NCBI GenBank assembly: GCA_016800925.1
Contig: JABCPU010000777.1
Coordinates: 1 to 26,999, forward strand
Direction: 5' to 3'
Source of the DNA: Suillus spraguei
Taxonomy: Eukaryota; Basidiomycota; Agaricomycetes; Boletales; Suillaceae
Length of the DNA: 26,999 bases
The translations under genes and the position numbers were made by a program. Within the stretch, counting starts at the first letter, position 1; each line of letters starts with the position of its first letter. The notes below the pieces were generated by a model. It did not search any database. It was not told the origin of the DNA and worked only from the letters and a program-made list of their open reading frames with translations. Positions 10,600-21,259 of this stretch are shown here, piece after piece.

Positions 10600-12600
10600 A
10601 GCAATATGAAGGGCTGATAGTATCTGAAAACTTGGTACAACCCACAGGAAGTTTCCCGTGGACGTGTTGTTCTGTTGGTTTCCTTTTTTGTCACACGCGC
10701 CACTAAATCTGATTCTCATTACAATGATTCGCACAGTGCTGTAAAATTTGAAACCAGGGACGGACTTACACGAGGGCTTGTGGAGACCGCAGGGCGAACC
10801 TCAACCCAAGGTGGCAGATGGATTAGTATTGCGAGCAGAATTCCAAATTACAGGGGATCACAGCGAACAATATTCTAATATCTTCTAGCCAAACTACTCA
10901 CTGACTGCCTCAAAGAGTATAACTTATCGTTTTCAGGCGGACAAGCTGATGGATTAGCTTGGTGGGAAAAAAATAGCGCCGACAGACATTTTCTACGGGT
11001 CGACCATTACGAATAAACCGTGGGGGATAGTACTTGGATATGGGTAACAATCTGCGAAAGCACTGGCAAAGATTCGAGCAAATCTTTGTCACCATACTCA
11101 TCAGAAGGTTGTGGCTAATGAAAAACCCAATTCATGGACTCATCATCATGGCGCACGTTCATACCGGTGCCCAGCCAGGCATCAATGTTGGTGACGTAGC
11201 TACTGATCTATCTAAAGAATTTTGCATGGGCACTGTAAAGCTGGATATGAGTTCGAAGGTGAAAGTGAACAGAACGAGAGAGATATAGGTTGGGTGAAAG
11301 ATAGCGACAAGGAACAGATCGACTCGGACGTAGTTAGGATATGAGTAGGGTAAGACTTTCGGACGAGTCTACAAGACGAGACGTTTCAAGGACTTTTCTG
11401 ATGTGCTTTTGAGCGGGGAATCTCTAGGGTAGAATTCGCCGTAGATACGAGAGTACATGAGCGGTATATTTACATTTTCGAGTAGTTGATTAGGCCGGAA
11501 TTGAGCATAAGAATATGTGGTGACAATATAAATGAGCGGTCGGAGAAAGAGTGAGCAGAAGTAGGATAATGAAGGGAAACGGAGAAGGTATCATGATGCA
11601 TTCATGTGACTTTGGATGAAGTAACGCTGTTCGCATCACCAGGTCACGTAGACGACAACGTTCTTGATTTGAAGTATGAGGACATGCGTTCCTTACAGTA
11701 CCACCGCTCGCATCTTAGAACATTAATATCAATGATCTTACAGATGCTGAATCCATATGTATCATTTGATGAGATTGAAGCAGAATTTGCCCTGCTGGGA
11801 CACGAAAAAGAAGCCACGGACCGTACGCTATCATATACATAGCCTTGTAGCACTTTGAAAAATTTGCCAGGTGGCAGAAGTAGTGCCACTTCTACCAACA
11901 CAACCGGCACAATTGGCCATAAATATTCTGCCCCCAGCACTAAGATGAATAGATGATGTACTATCAGTATTAACCACGACGCCAGTCACTGCGACCTGAC
12001 TCTAGGACAGAGACCCACCGCGCCAAACCTCTCTGCTACAATGTAGTAAGCACTGGCGAGAGAAAGATACAGGGACAACTGCAATAATCCCGTAATCACA
12101 AATAGTCCATGTTGAGAACTGCAGATAGCTCGTGTCAGCACACGCGGGTGGACCACAGTTCCATCTTATACTCTGTGGATGGACATGCACCAATTGACAG
12201 TCGTGAGATGCAATCTGATCTATTGGACGTCGCTCCACATTAGATATGACTGAAAGCGTTCCAGTTGAGTAGGAATCCAGGTGTTCGTGAGCTTTAAGTT
12301 ATGCATCTTACCGACAAGAATCAGTGAGGAATGAGTGGGGTGTACAAAAAGGCCGGATATTGAGTGTTGCGGCACTACACCAGTGTAGATCTATGGTCCA
12401 GGACTTCGATTGTCTGTATCAGACGTATCAGTCAGATCAAAATCACACTTCGTACGACTTGAGTGCTCTTTCTCCAAGAGGCTGCATGAGCGTCAGTCAG
12501 CTACGCCGAGGAAAGGGCAAATGATGATGAAATGGATCGTCATCTTAATCCAATAGACAATGACAGCATGCAACACAGGTGAAAAAAGGGAACACAATGA
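10600..12600. other. Long gene-poor stretch
   Basis: About 2 kb without a recognisable gene. Short frames occur at 11034-11288 and 11606-11842 on the plus strand. The latter contains YVSFDEIEAEFALLGHEKE and could be an exon of something unrecognised, but I found no partner exons. No repeats, transposase motifs or RNA genes stand out. Confidence 0.4.
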
Positions 12601-12614
12601 TATCGAGAGAGACA

Positions 12615-13145
12615 TCATCCCATTCTATATGAAAAATCCCTTGTAAAGATCGATCGCGTCGGATCTTGTTGGACACGATCATCTTTGAGCATTCTATGCA
12701 GAGGAATCAAGTCATGAGCTATGTCTTCAAGAAAGACCTCACCGTGCGTCAACTCGTGCATCTTCACCCTCAACTCCAATCACTGCCTGTGGCGTCTTGG
12801 CATCGATGACCTATCAGTGGTGCAATGAAATGTTAGCCCCGCGGTCACAAGAATGCAATGTCACTTACATAGTGATTATCGCAGTGCGGGCAAAACTCAT
12901 CGCTCTCCTCGTAGTTTGACATATCCTTCCTAAAGGCCTTCTTGCACTTCTTGCACATGAACGCCATCTCAGTTGTCTTGCTTAACACATGATCTTGTGT
13001 CTCCGCGTGACACTCTGCGCAATCAAACCATTGCTTGCAGCATGGAGCCCGTATTGAAACTTGAGCGTTGAATATGTGTTTGCTGAAATTGAGGACGTGA
13101 ATGCCATATTGAGGTGGTTGGAAGACGATACGCTACCGACCACAT
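12615..13145 (-). CDS. CHY-type zinc-finger protein
   Basis: This is a small protein made almost entirely of a CHY zinc finger, the fold found in the mitochondrial intermembrane-space factor Hot13 and in some ubiquitin ligases. Its own role and location are unknown. Four exons (13141-13145, 12869-13082, 12743-12810, 12615-12693) give 121 residues. All expected metal ligands are visible: C2, H4, C16, C17, C23, C26, H27, C45, C48, C66 and C69, in motifs such as APCCKQWFDCAECH, CKKCKKAF and CPHCDNHY. The tail reads GVEGEDARVDARMLKDD. The first coding exon is just ATGTG, spliced at a non-ideal GTCGGT donor, which yields the MCKHIFNAQVSIR start I remember for Agaricomycete relatives. The first exon is therefore the least certain part. 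Confidence 0.85.
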
Positions 13146-13655
13146 CACGATAAATCACTACGATAACACTCGGGCTCAGGCTAGAATCCAGGTGAGAAAC
13201 CTTGAACTTTCTGCAAGATCCCGCATCAAGAAAGCTTCAACTTTCCCACGCTATCATACCTCCTGAAGAAACATCGTAGTCAGACCATGATAGATAGAAG
13301 GATAATAGCTGTTCCCTCATTTATATCGACGTATTTTCAACGTTATAATAACACGCACTATTGGGGACATTCTCAGATTTAGGATGCTTAATCTGTAATT
13401 TTGACATGCGAAAAGACTTCATAACGTTGCGTATCCATCATCAATATTATCAATTCGTATTTACACATTTTATATACCGTTTTAGAAAAAATTCAGTTCT
13501 GAATTCGACTGGGGACAGTTTCAGTGTGAAGGACAACGAATAACAAAGCAATACATAAGTAGCCTACTGTTTGAAATTTTGAGCGCTTGGAGTTAGCAAA
13601 GTAGTCATAATTACAGCGAATAGAACGTCCGAGTCGTTAGTCCACCAAATCATTT
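13146..13655. other. Intergenic, AT-rich
   Basis: About 500 bp lie between the start of the CHY gene and the stop codon of the polytopic membrane protein gene. The stretch is AT-rich around 13300-13620. No gene or RNA is recognised, only a chance 60-codon frame at 13361-13543. It probably holds the CHY gene promoter and the 3' flank of the membrane protein gene. Confidence 0.5.
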
Positions 13656-13659
13656 GGTA

Positions 13660-15960
13660 TCACCGGTACCAGAGGGGTGGTTCTCCAATTTCTACCTCTT
13701 CCATCAGCACCCATTCACAACAGCAGAAATAATAACAGTCCTTACCAAGTGGTGATCGCCAGTTATGCACAAGATGATTTACATTTGACTTCCGCATAAC
13801 TGTATCATGTCTTGACAGAACATCGTCCGACAGAGTGAAGACAGTTCCCATTTCCACATTTCCATCCCTCGCTCTGCGATTTGGTTGCAGGTATAGTGAC
13901 GGTGACACCTCGTACGACCCGCATTTTGGATTTTCTTCATCTGACATTTCTTCGATCGTCAATTTCTGTATCGACTGGCTGCCAGTGACAACTGCTGCCT
14001 CATAGGGAGGCAGTTTGTATGCGGATGCATGTTGATATACGCGCTGCATCTTTCTAGAATCTTCTCCAAACATGTTTGACCGGGGTAATCGGGGAAGCTC
14101 GCAAGCCGCTTCCCTATTCGCGATTTCCCCCTTGATTGAGCGCGGGAAGAATATCTGAGGCTCACCGCTTCGAATCATATTACACGATTAGCATCCATAA
14201 ATGACGCACGATAAGAGTGATCCCAGAGGATACGACACAGCCTATACCCGCAATCATCCCCAATATATCTAATTGGAAGATGGGTTAGTGACTAAAGCCT
14301 GCCGGCACAGTGAAGTCGCGCACCAGTGGCAAACCTAGATGACGAAATTAGTACATTCCAAACACAGGGGCATAACATACGCACATATTATCGTTGATGT
14401 GTTGATGCGGTCTGATACCATCGATGCCCAATATTACAAAAGGCACTGTAAAGAGAAAACGGAAGATAACCCGGATACACTTCAATGCATCACACATGAG
14501 TCGAGCAATGATATCACATTTGCGCGAAGCTTACGTTGAGCTCGTGAAACTTTGTGAGCCTAACCATTGTATTCGTATCGACATTGGCTTGTTTCTGAAG
14601 GGGGTTAGTCAGACTGGATCATAATCCTGCCAATCGGAAAGAACCAACCAGGCTCTCGAGGAATGAAGGGAATATCCACAAAATCGGAAGAAACCATATC
14701 GTCAAGGACAAGCTTCCGAGACTCCCGGCCAACATTGTGGAAGCTTCGCACTAGTCAGAGTTTACAAACTTTGTCCGGTATTCAAACATACAGATGACAG
14801 ACCTTGTAAAGATCATCTCGTGTGAGAACCGTTATGAGGGGCATACAAATAACTGCAACTACAGATCCGATCGCCCATGTTTTAAAATATAGGCTGCGGA
14901 ACCAATCTTGTTTCGCAGAGCTAGAGTGAATCAGGAAAAGCCAAAAACATAGCTCTACGGGGGCGTGAATTCAGTCTCAGCTCAGTTGCAAAAGCATGAA
15001 AGTGAACCTTCTAAGTGTGTTACACTTAGCTGAAACGTTAGCCATTGTCGGTTAGTATCAGTTGAATATACTCACATCTCTAGTCCCCAAGCAACGGAAA
15101 AACACAGGTACAGAGGGAGGATTGCGTTTTGTGCACTGTCACGCCAAAGTTCATACGGAGTGGGTATAACTTTGTCAATTTAGCGTCAGCGGAGTCGTCA
15201 AAGTTGCCAATTGGACTCCGAGACTCACTACCCATCCCAGGAATGACAGTGAACCCATAACTGTATTTGATAATGGAGAAACCAACAGCGTATACTGCGA
15301 TTAACGGAATGCCGGTTAGATAAGAATACTGTAAGATTGTGAGACCGATGTGATTGATACAGATGGTGGAAATGTGACGCACCGTCATGACCCGCTTAAA
15401 TGCGCCTGTATGCAATCCATGATTCCACCTGTACAAATGTATTAAGGGCGCTCGTAAGTTATGTGCGCAACAATCTGCCAACCTCAGACATTTGAAACGG
15501 TCAAAGGACCACAGATGATAAACTAAAAAGGATTCCAACTAAACCAAATGGATGGATGTCAGTATTTCCTCCATCGAACGAACTCACTCCAGACAGACCA
15601 TAATTGTAAGCGCTGCCCATACAAGGTTGACGGCTGGACTCATGTGGGCCATGATTGAGAAGGAGAATAAGTGGAAAGAAGAGGAAACCAGTGTAAGAGT
15701 CGCACGAAGTGATGATAGATATTCTAGTCCTGATATTTATCATGATGTTGATATATAGAGCAAGCGCGCGTAAGTAAACCTCTTTCACAGCATTTCATCC
15801 GGCACGGGAATGGTCGCAAAATATAAGCGAGTCTGTTTGGGAGGAAGATGATAACATGATATATCAGCGTAACACCACCCGTTGTGGCAACGTTCCTGCT
15901 AAACATGAGGACTATGGATCTAGGAGCACATGGTGAATGACTACAGATAGCGAGTTTCAT
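13660..15960 (-). CDS. Polytopic membrane protein, fungal conserved, function unknown
   Basis: Fourteen exons (15780-15960, 15599-15729, 15483-15538, 15383-15428, 15229-15328, 15076-15169, 15008-15024, 14803-14954, 14649-14750, 14535-14594, 14385-14479, 14324-14334, 14210-14268, 13660-14154) join in phase into 532 residues with about seven or eight membrane segments. Clear ones lie near residues 70-111, 140-160, 186-217, 230-250, 260-290, 313-333 and 350-371. Signature stretches are FDRFKCLRWN, GAFKRVMTYSYL, EELCFWLFL, the loop VRLTKFHELN, and IFFPRSIKGEIANRE at the start of a hydrophilic tail of about 160 residues. I remember this arrangement from unnamed proteins across Agaricomycetes; its function is not known to me. 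Exons of 11 and 17 nt are used. The N-terminal exon and the exon 2/3 junction (GTCTGT donor) are the weakest parts. Confidence 0.8.
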
Positions 15961-16190
15961 GTGGTGCCTACAGGGAGTGTTGGTTTGCGATCAGCACAGC
16001 AGCTGCATGTCGGGTCGCAAAACGAACCGATTCGGAGCTTACAGCTTATTAATCATCCCGTACGCCGTTGTATTAATGATCGCGGGGTAACTTTTTACAT
16101 AAAGGGCTAACTGCCGCCGGGCCGTCGGATCTCGGGCTGTAACGTTATGATGGGTAAATCTGATCTACAACATTTTCTAAGCTTTTCACA
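15961..16190. promoter_or_regulatory. Divergent promoter region
   Basis: These 230 bp separate the start codons of the polytopic membrane protein gene (minus) and the Yar1-like gene (plus), so both promoters must lie here or overlap. Two ATTAAT words flank a GC-rich core (16048-16084). No factor-binding site can be assigned with confidence. Confidence 0.5.
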
Positions 16191-16910
16191 ATGGCTACAT
16201 GGCCGTCGCCCACAGACGATGACAAGGAAAACCTCCTCCTCTCATGTCGATACGATGATCTTGACGAAGTCCAAGATTTTGTAACAAAATTCGGCTCAGG
16301 TGCTCTCTCCAGCGTTCGAGATGACAACGGAAACACCGTGCTACACATGGCATGTGGAAATGGACACATAGGTGAGGCACGATCTCACTGCACCACGTTC
16401 CCGGTATGAGAACTGATTCGCGTAAGGCATCTTGTAGACGTGCTGGATTACCTTCTTCCTCTCGTTTCCCCTTCCATCCTGTCTGCACAAAATAGCGCTG
16501 GCTCGACTGCCTTGCACTGGCAGTGCTGAACCAGCATCTCAAACCAGCGCAGAAGTTGGTTCACTTTACTGGGGACCAGGGGTTGATCTGATTGATATCA
16601 AAAATATCGCCGGAAAATCGCCTCTGGGTGAAGCTGAAATGATTGGATGGGAAGAGGGCGCAACATGGCTTGTACAGGAGATGAAACTCGATGAAACCAG
16701 CCAAAATGACGTCAATGATAACGAAGAAGATGGTCCTGTGGATACTGCACAGGATGTAGAAGTTGAGATCCAAGATGCGGATGGTGAAATCGCTAAGATG
16801 ACGATAAGCAGTGGCGCAACAGTAGGTTTGGTTGTCCTTGCTGGAACAACCGTCTTATCATTTGCATTATACAGCCATCACGTCAAGGTCTTGATTCAGT
16901 CGGGATGTGA
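16191..16910 (+). CDS. Yar1-like ankyrin-repeat protein, frame broken twice
   Basis: This is the likely homologue of yeast Yar1, an ankyrin-repeat chaperone that escorts ribosomal protein uS3 (Rps3) to 40S assembly. Exon 1 (16191-16371) encodes MATWPSPTDDDKENLLLSC and the ankyrin motif DDNGNTVLHMACGNGHI. After a 66-bp intron, exon 2 (16438-16821) continues with VLDYLLPLVSPSILSAQNSA and GSTALHW. A second intron (16822-16874) leads to a short last exon ending TGA at 16908-16910. Within exon 2 the frame must change twice to keep family similarity. One base is missing after TGG at about 16520 (expected HWAVLNQHL) and another is missing in the G run at about 16571-16574, before GPGVDLIDIKN. The 3' part (GEAEMIGWEEGATWLV, EIQDADGEIAKMT) is well preserved. 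It is either a young pseudogene or carries two homopolymer assembly errors. Confidence 0.75.
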
Positions 16911-17560
16911 AACACAGAACCAAATATATAAGTACCTCAGCAACACGCCTGAGCATTTCGCTTTTGGGCGAGTACTTGGTTCTACATAGAGAATTTCAAT
17001 TCTGCAGGTCGCGTGAACGATAACGGTGATAGCCGTCGGATTGAAAGTTCTTCATTGAATAGTACCATCAATTAATTGGACTTGAGCACATCAAACTCAC
17101 ATGAAAGCTTGCACAGTCACAACCTGATCACAAAGTTTAGGCGTTCCATCCCCATACGTCACCACTCTTTCCCGCGCTAAACGTACCACATTGCAATTTG
17201 CATGATGCGAAACAGGAACGCGTGGAACGGCTTGGATATCATGGACGTTTGACAGCCGAATGACACCTATGATACAAAACGAGTCCACAACTACCAAAAC
17301 TACTATATAGTCACTGGACACATCAAACACGTAGGAAAAACACATCGAGATTCACGTAACGTTCAAGGGGGAAAGGACCCATCTGCCTCCATCTTCATTA
17401 CGTTCCGAAACTTTCGCATCGACGGTGACTATTCTTCCACAGGTCATCACAGTGCTGCTGCGGGGAAGTGTGGCCGTTTAGTTGACATCCCTCTTCACCA
17501 CCTTTCACAGTCCATTTTGCAGCGGCGTGCTTCTCAGTAAGGGAGCCTGACAACCAGTTG
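16911..17560. other. Intergenic; weak minus-strand exon candidate
   Basis: An 82-codon minus-strand frame (17097-17345) has protein-like stretches such as RERVVTYGDGTPKLCDQ, preceded by a plausible acceptor (ATCATAG at about 17269). I found no partner exon and no family. It may be a relic or chance. The rest serves as the convergent 3' flank of the Yar1-like gene and the serine-rich membrane protein gene. Confidence 0.3.
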
Positions 17561-17563
17561 TCT

Positions 17564-19745
17564 CTATCTGCCGTCTTCCGGTTTGTGTTTGCGCAGTATG
17601 ATGATTTTTTCATTTCCAAACTCATCAATATGTGCGAATTCGTCTGGTGGAGGGTTTGTCAAGAAAAGCGCGCCACGCTTCCACGCGGTTGCCTCTGCAG
17701 TGGAAGAGAGAAATTTGTGGGGTGCGAACGGACTCCAAGGAGACAAGGTAGACGAACAAGATCTTCTCTCCAGCATGGGCGACGGAAATCCAGATCTCAC
17801 GCACTCTGATTGACGTAGCGTGGGCTTCGTCCGCTGTGAGACAGTGTAAACGAGCTCGCCGGCCACACGGCGTTGCGGGGGAACATATTTTGCATAAGCG
17901 CCTGAATGTAAGGTCAATCCATGCAAACTGAATCGACGTTCATAAGAGAATGATCATTATCCGTTCAGGTTGACATACCTGTCGGCTTGATTGGAGGCCA
18001 ACCCTGGCATCCCTGGCTTTGGTGCGAGATCATCGTCAGGGGCCTGGTCATGTGCCTCGCAGGAATTGGGCTGTTGCGGTGAACTGTGGATGCACGGTGC
18101 CTTTCGCGTAACAATAGACCAGGGGGGAGAACGAGCTGCTAACCCGTTGCAAAAGTTCCTGTCGGACTGGTCGCCATCAGTGGCGGTGGTTCGAGACAAC
18201 GTAATTCCAGCGCTTTTCTTAAAGGTGGTGGCGACTCTCAATCTCTCTTGCACAGCTGCTTCCCAGAACGAATCTGGTCCGTCGAATTTGCGTTCCGACC
18301 CACTCGACGGACTGTCGTCCCGCTCAACCTCGGTAATGACAAGTCTATTGGGTGAACCCTGACTGCCTCTGCTAGAAGGGGCCGGCGTGCTGACACTCCT
18401 GCGGTGGATTTCGAGTGGCGTAGCTGTAGGTTCTGAATGACAAAGAGAATCGCACTCTAGTATATTATCGCGTCTGGATGTTGACGGTAAAAGACAGGAT
18501 GTAACGCGATTCTCGTTCTTGTGAATAGATCGCGGTAAAGATAATCCGAGAGCTGATCGATCCCTTGGAGATTCGTTGCCAAAAGAACCTTGCTCGAAAC
18601 TTGAATCACTGTTTTCTTCAAGATCGGCGGCGATCCCAGCCGTGTGAGACCAGCCTCGTTTTTGCGGAACCATCGATGAGAAAGAAATTTGACTACTCGA
18701 GACAGAAAGATGCCCCTCATGATTGGGCCTTGCAGGTATATTCATTTGAAGGCTGACATCGTGAGGTTCACCATCACGCTTGCGAGCAAGTCGATGCGAG
18801 TCGTGCGTTCTCGCCCTTTCATAGGATACAGCTTCGGCCAGTGGTGGAGAGTTGCGGACGAGATGCACCGGGTGTATGGGTTGGCGAGTGTCCTCAGGCT
18901 TAACGTTGTGGATGACTGGTTCAAAACCCGCAGGACTCGACGATGCGAGAGAAGGCGAGTCATCCAGAGACGCTGTATCATGACACGACCTAGACCTAGA
19001 CTCTTGACTCAGTGTGCGTTCAGTACCGCTATAATCGTTGGTCGTTTGATGGGGCATTACGCATCGATTGCTATATAGGTGTGAGACTGCGCCGATAATT
19101 TTGTACGCTTCTTGATCGGGAGTGGCGCATGCGCTCTCGGTCCGCTCTGTACATTCGCCGGTCCCGGAGAGCCCACGAGAGGGTACCGCACTTAGAGATT
19201 CGCTATCATTGCAAAAAATGGTTTTGAGGCTACCCCATGATGGGACCAGTAGATAAAATTTTCCTTTAGGCTGGAGCCAAGTAACAGAACAGAGACATAT
19301 GAGACCAATGTTGAGCGCTACCAAGACCAGGATGCTGCAAAAACCACTGTTCAAATAAATCAACTGCTCGGAGTATAGCAGAACTGATGTAAATTTCAGT
19401 AGAGATAGCTACAGGCTGGGGTACAGACTGACCTAGAGAATCCACGAAGTTTGACAAATAGTGTTTGTGCTGGGTCATCAAGAGTGCATATGTAAAAATG
19501 TATGCTGATGGGGGAGAACTGTGTTCGTGATCAGACACACGACTGCTTCTATTGCTTGAGGTAAATCCGGCGGGAAGATAATTTGCTGGCGGGTTTGACC
19601 GCAGGAAGTAATGATCCTCGAGGGCCGCAAAGCCTCCGTCGATGCTCCGAATGGTAGAGCTGAAAGGATCCAGTGTGGCCAGTAAAGGTGCCCACTGGAA
19701 TAGTTTGAGAAGGGTTAATAATGAATATCGCAAGAAGAAAATCAT
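17564..19745 (-). CDS. Serine-rich putative membrane protein, unknown function
   Basis: Three exons (19429-19745, 17979-19346, 17564-17927) splice in phase into 682 residues. Residues 1-25 are hydrophobic (FFLRYSLLTLLKLF) and may be a signal anchor or the end of a membrane segment. A clear membrane helix spans about residues 107-130 (ILVLVALNIGLICLCSV). A hydrophilic tail of about 540 residues follows, rich in Ser, Pro, Arg and Asp and probably disordered, with patches such as SLDDSPSLASSSPAGFEP. It ends in a more ordered-looking DEFAHIDEFGNEKIIILRKHKP. I do not recognise the family. The introns are 82 bp (19347-19428, GTCTGT donor) and 51 bp (17928-17978, GTATGT donor); without the second, the protein would stop just past 17979. 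Further upstream exons encoding more helices are possible. Confidence 0.6.
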
Positions 19746-20385
19746 GGAGGTGAAGGCAACAAATACACGATTAATATTAATTTCAACACCTTTAGCGGTT
19801 GTTTGTTCGTATTGAAAATGGTGGCCTTCGTAATAAACACTCGACTTGTATCGGCTGCTTCCTCTAAATTTCTATGCACTACATGACCGAGATAGATTCG
19901 GATTCCGCCACATGCACAACCATTCTACCATGGAACATGCTACACGTACGCACGCTTATAGATTCATAAGGGCACAACGTCCTGCGATAGATTGACACAT
20001 TGCAGCTGAATCTGTGTGACCGTGACTTCGCTGTATATGGCGCTGCCTTGTCCGTTCGTCTCCTGGCATGGAGGTCAGAGATCTGAGATGATCGCCACTT
20101 CCTCTGGGTCCCCGTCCACTCGCAACGCATGTGACAACGATTGACTGATTTGTATATCCGGGGGTTTTCTGCACGCACCAACCACCCTTCAAGGAGACTA
20201 GATGGTTCGCTAGTGTAATACTGGTGCACCTCTAGACTTGAAAGTGCTTTTCGGTCACGAGCAGGCCGAAGCCAAAAGACCTCTCGTTAGCTGCTTCTCC
20301 GTCGTTAACCTCGTTCATCCCACGTCAACTTAAAGTTTTATGGCGATAAGTACAAGGAGCTCTAAGGGAGCCTCCACAAAATCTA
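19746..20385. other. Divergent intergenic region
   Basis: These 640 bp lie between two divergent start codons, the serine-rich membrane protein (minus) and the hydrophobin (plus). No gene is recognised. A 116-codon minus-strand frame (19879-20229) has no family motif and lies where promoters are expected. Confidence 0.45.
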
Positions 20386-20809
20386 ATGCTGTCTTTACTT
20401 CTGATGCCTTCTGCCGTTTTTCACCCGATTCTTGCATCTATAACGTACTCCTGCGACTCAGGAATAACCATATGTTGTTCCAGCACCACGACTGTGTGTC
20501 ATGATCATCGACTTAAGAAAAAGGCTTCCAATATGCTAAATCTTAACAGGTGAACACGACAGCTGCTGAAGAGATCATCGTTGCATATTCTATCAGCCAG
20601 TCTGGACTGAGCGGTCTTATCGGCTACGGTTGTAGTGTCATCAAAGCCGCGGATAATGGAAGCGTTTCAGAGTGTATCTATGAAACTGCCTGCTGCACGG
20701 GACAGTACCATGTAAGACATCGACACTGGTTCTAGTTTGCACTAACATTTCATTATAGAGTAGTGGAGTTGCTGTCAATTGCACTAGTGCTGTCACTGTG
20801 AGCATGTGA
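20386..20809 (+). CDS. Class I hydrophobin
   Basis: This is a small secreted amphipathic protein that would assemble at air-water or wall surfaces. Three exons (20386-20493, 20550-20711, 20759-20809) join in phase into 106 residues. A short hydrophobic leader (MLSLLLMPSAVFHPILA) is followed by all eight hydrophobin cysteines: C23, C30-C31, C64, C78, C84-C85 and C98. The spacing is C-X6-CC-X32-C-X13-C-X5-CC-X12-C, within the class I pattern. Other family marks are SCDSG before the first CC, SGLSGLIGYGCSVI around C64, and the terminal VAVNC. Introns of 56 and 47 bp have GTGTGT and GTAAGA donors. The acidic VNTTAAEEIIVAY segment and the loss of the usual glycine-leucine block after the second CC are unusual. 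The leader is short, so an upstream exon is possible. Confidence 0.85.
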
Positions 20810-21255
20810 AGCGAACTTCCGCCTGGAGAACTTCTGCTCTTTAACATCCGAGTCGCTTTGACATGTGCAATTGGAAATTTACTGGTACTTATTTTGAATC
20901 ATGATATATATGATTAGATCTATCTCAAGCTTACATTTATATCGATTGGACATGGAAAATTGTTCCTATGATACAATACACGTTTCGATTACTGCACCCA
21001 CTCGGGCTATGTAGTATGCTAACAACTGTTTGGCAAGCGCGCTGATTTTAGTCATCTTGCAACTGGGATATTATAGGATATAAACAACGTTTGAGAAATC
21101 CGAGGATCCTCGTGTCGTACATATGCAGAGATCTAGGATGGAGTAACACGGTAACGAATCTTAAGGACTCCGACACATGAATACAACAACTTAACAGCTT
21201 CAGAGCCTACAGGATTACGACACCGTGTCCACAAAAAATTGTCCGCATCATAACT
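20810..21255. other. Convergent intergenic region
   Basis: About 450 AT-rich bp lie between the 3' ends of the hydrophobin (plus) and the DPF/NPF-motif protein (minus). No gene or RNA is recognised; terminators and polyadenylation signals for both genes are expected here. Confidence 0.55.
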
Positions 21256-21259
21256 CGCC

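Noticed and set aside
11034..11288. 84-codon plus-strand frame (contains AHVHTGAQPGINVGDV)
   Set aside because: No recognisable domain, no neighbouring exon in a compatible frame, and a poor start context.
13361..13543. 60-codon plus-strand frame
   Set aside because: It is AT-rich intergenic sequence with no motif or splice partner.
16822..16989. Hydrophobic C-terminal tail on the Yar1-like protein (TVGLVVLAGTTVLSFALY)
   Set aside because: This stretch has a good donor (GTAGGT at 16822) and acceptor (TACAG to 16874). Splicing it gives a short C-terminus as expected for this family, so it reads better as an intron than as a membrane anchor.
18689..19078. 129-codon plus-strand open frame
   Set aside because: It is antisense to the large exon of the serine-rich membrane protein gene. 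Its arginine-rich composition is what the reverse of a Ser/Asp-rich exon gives.
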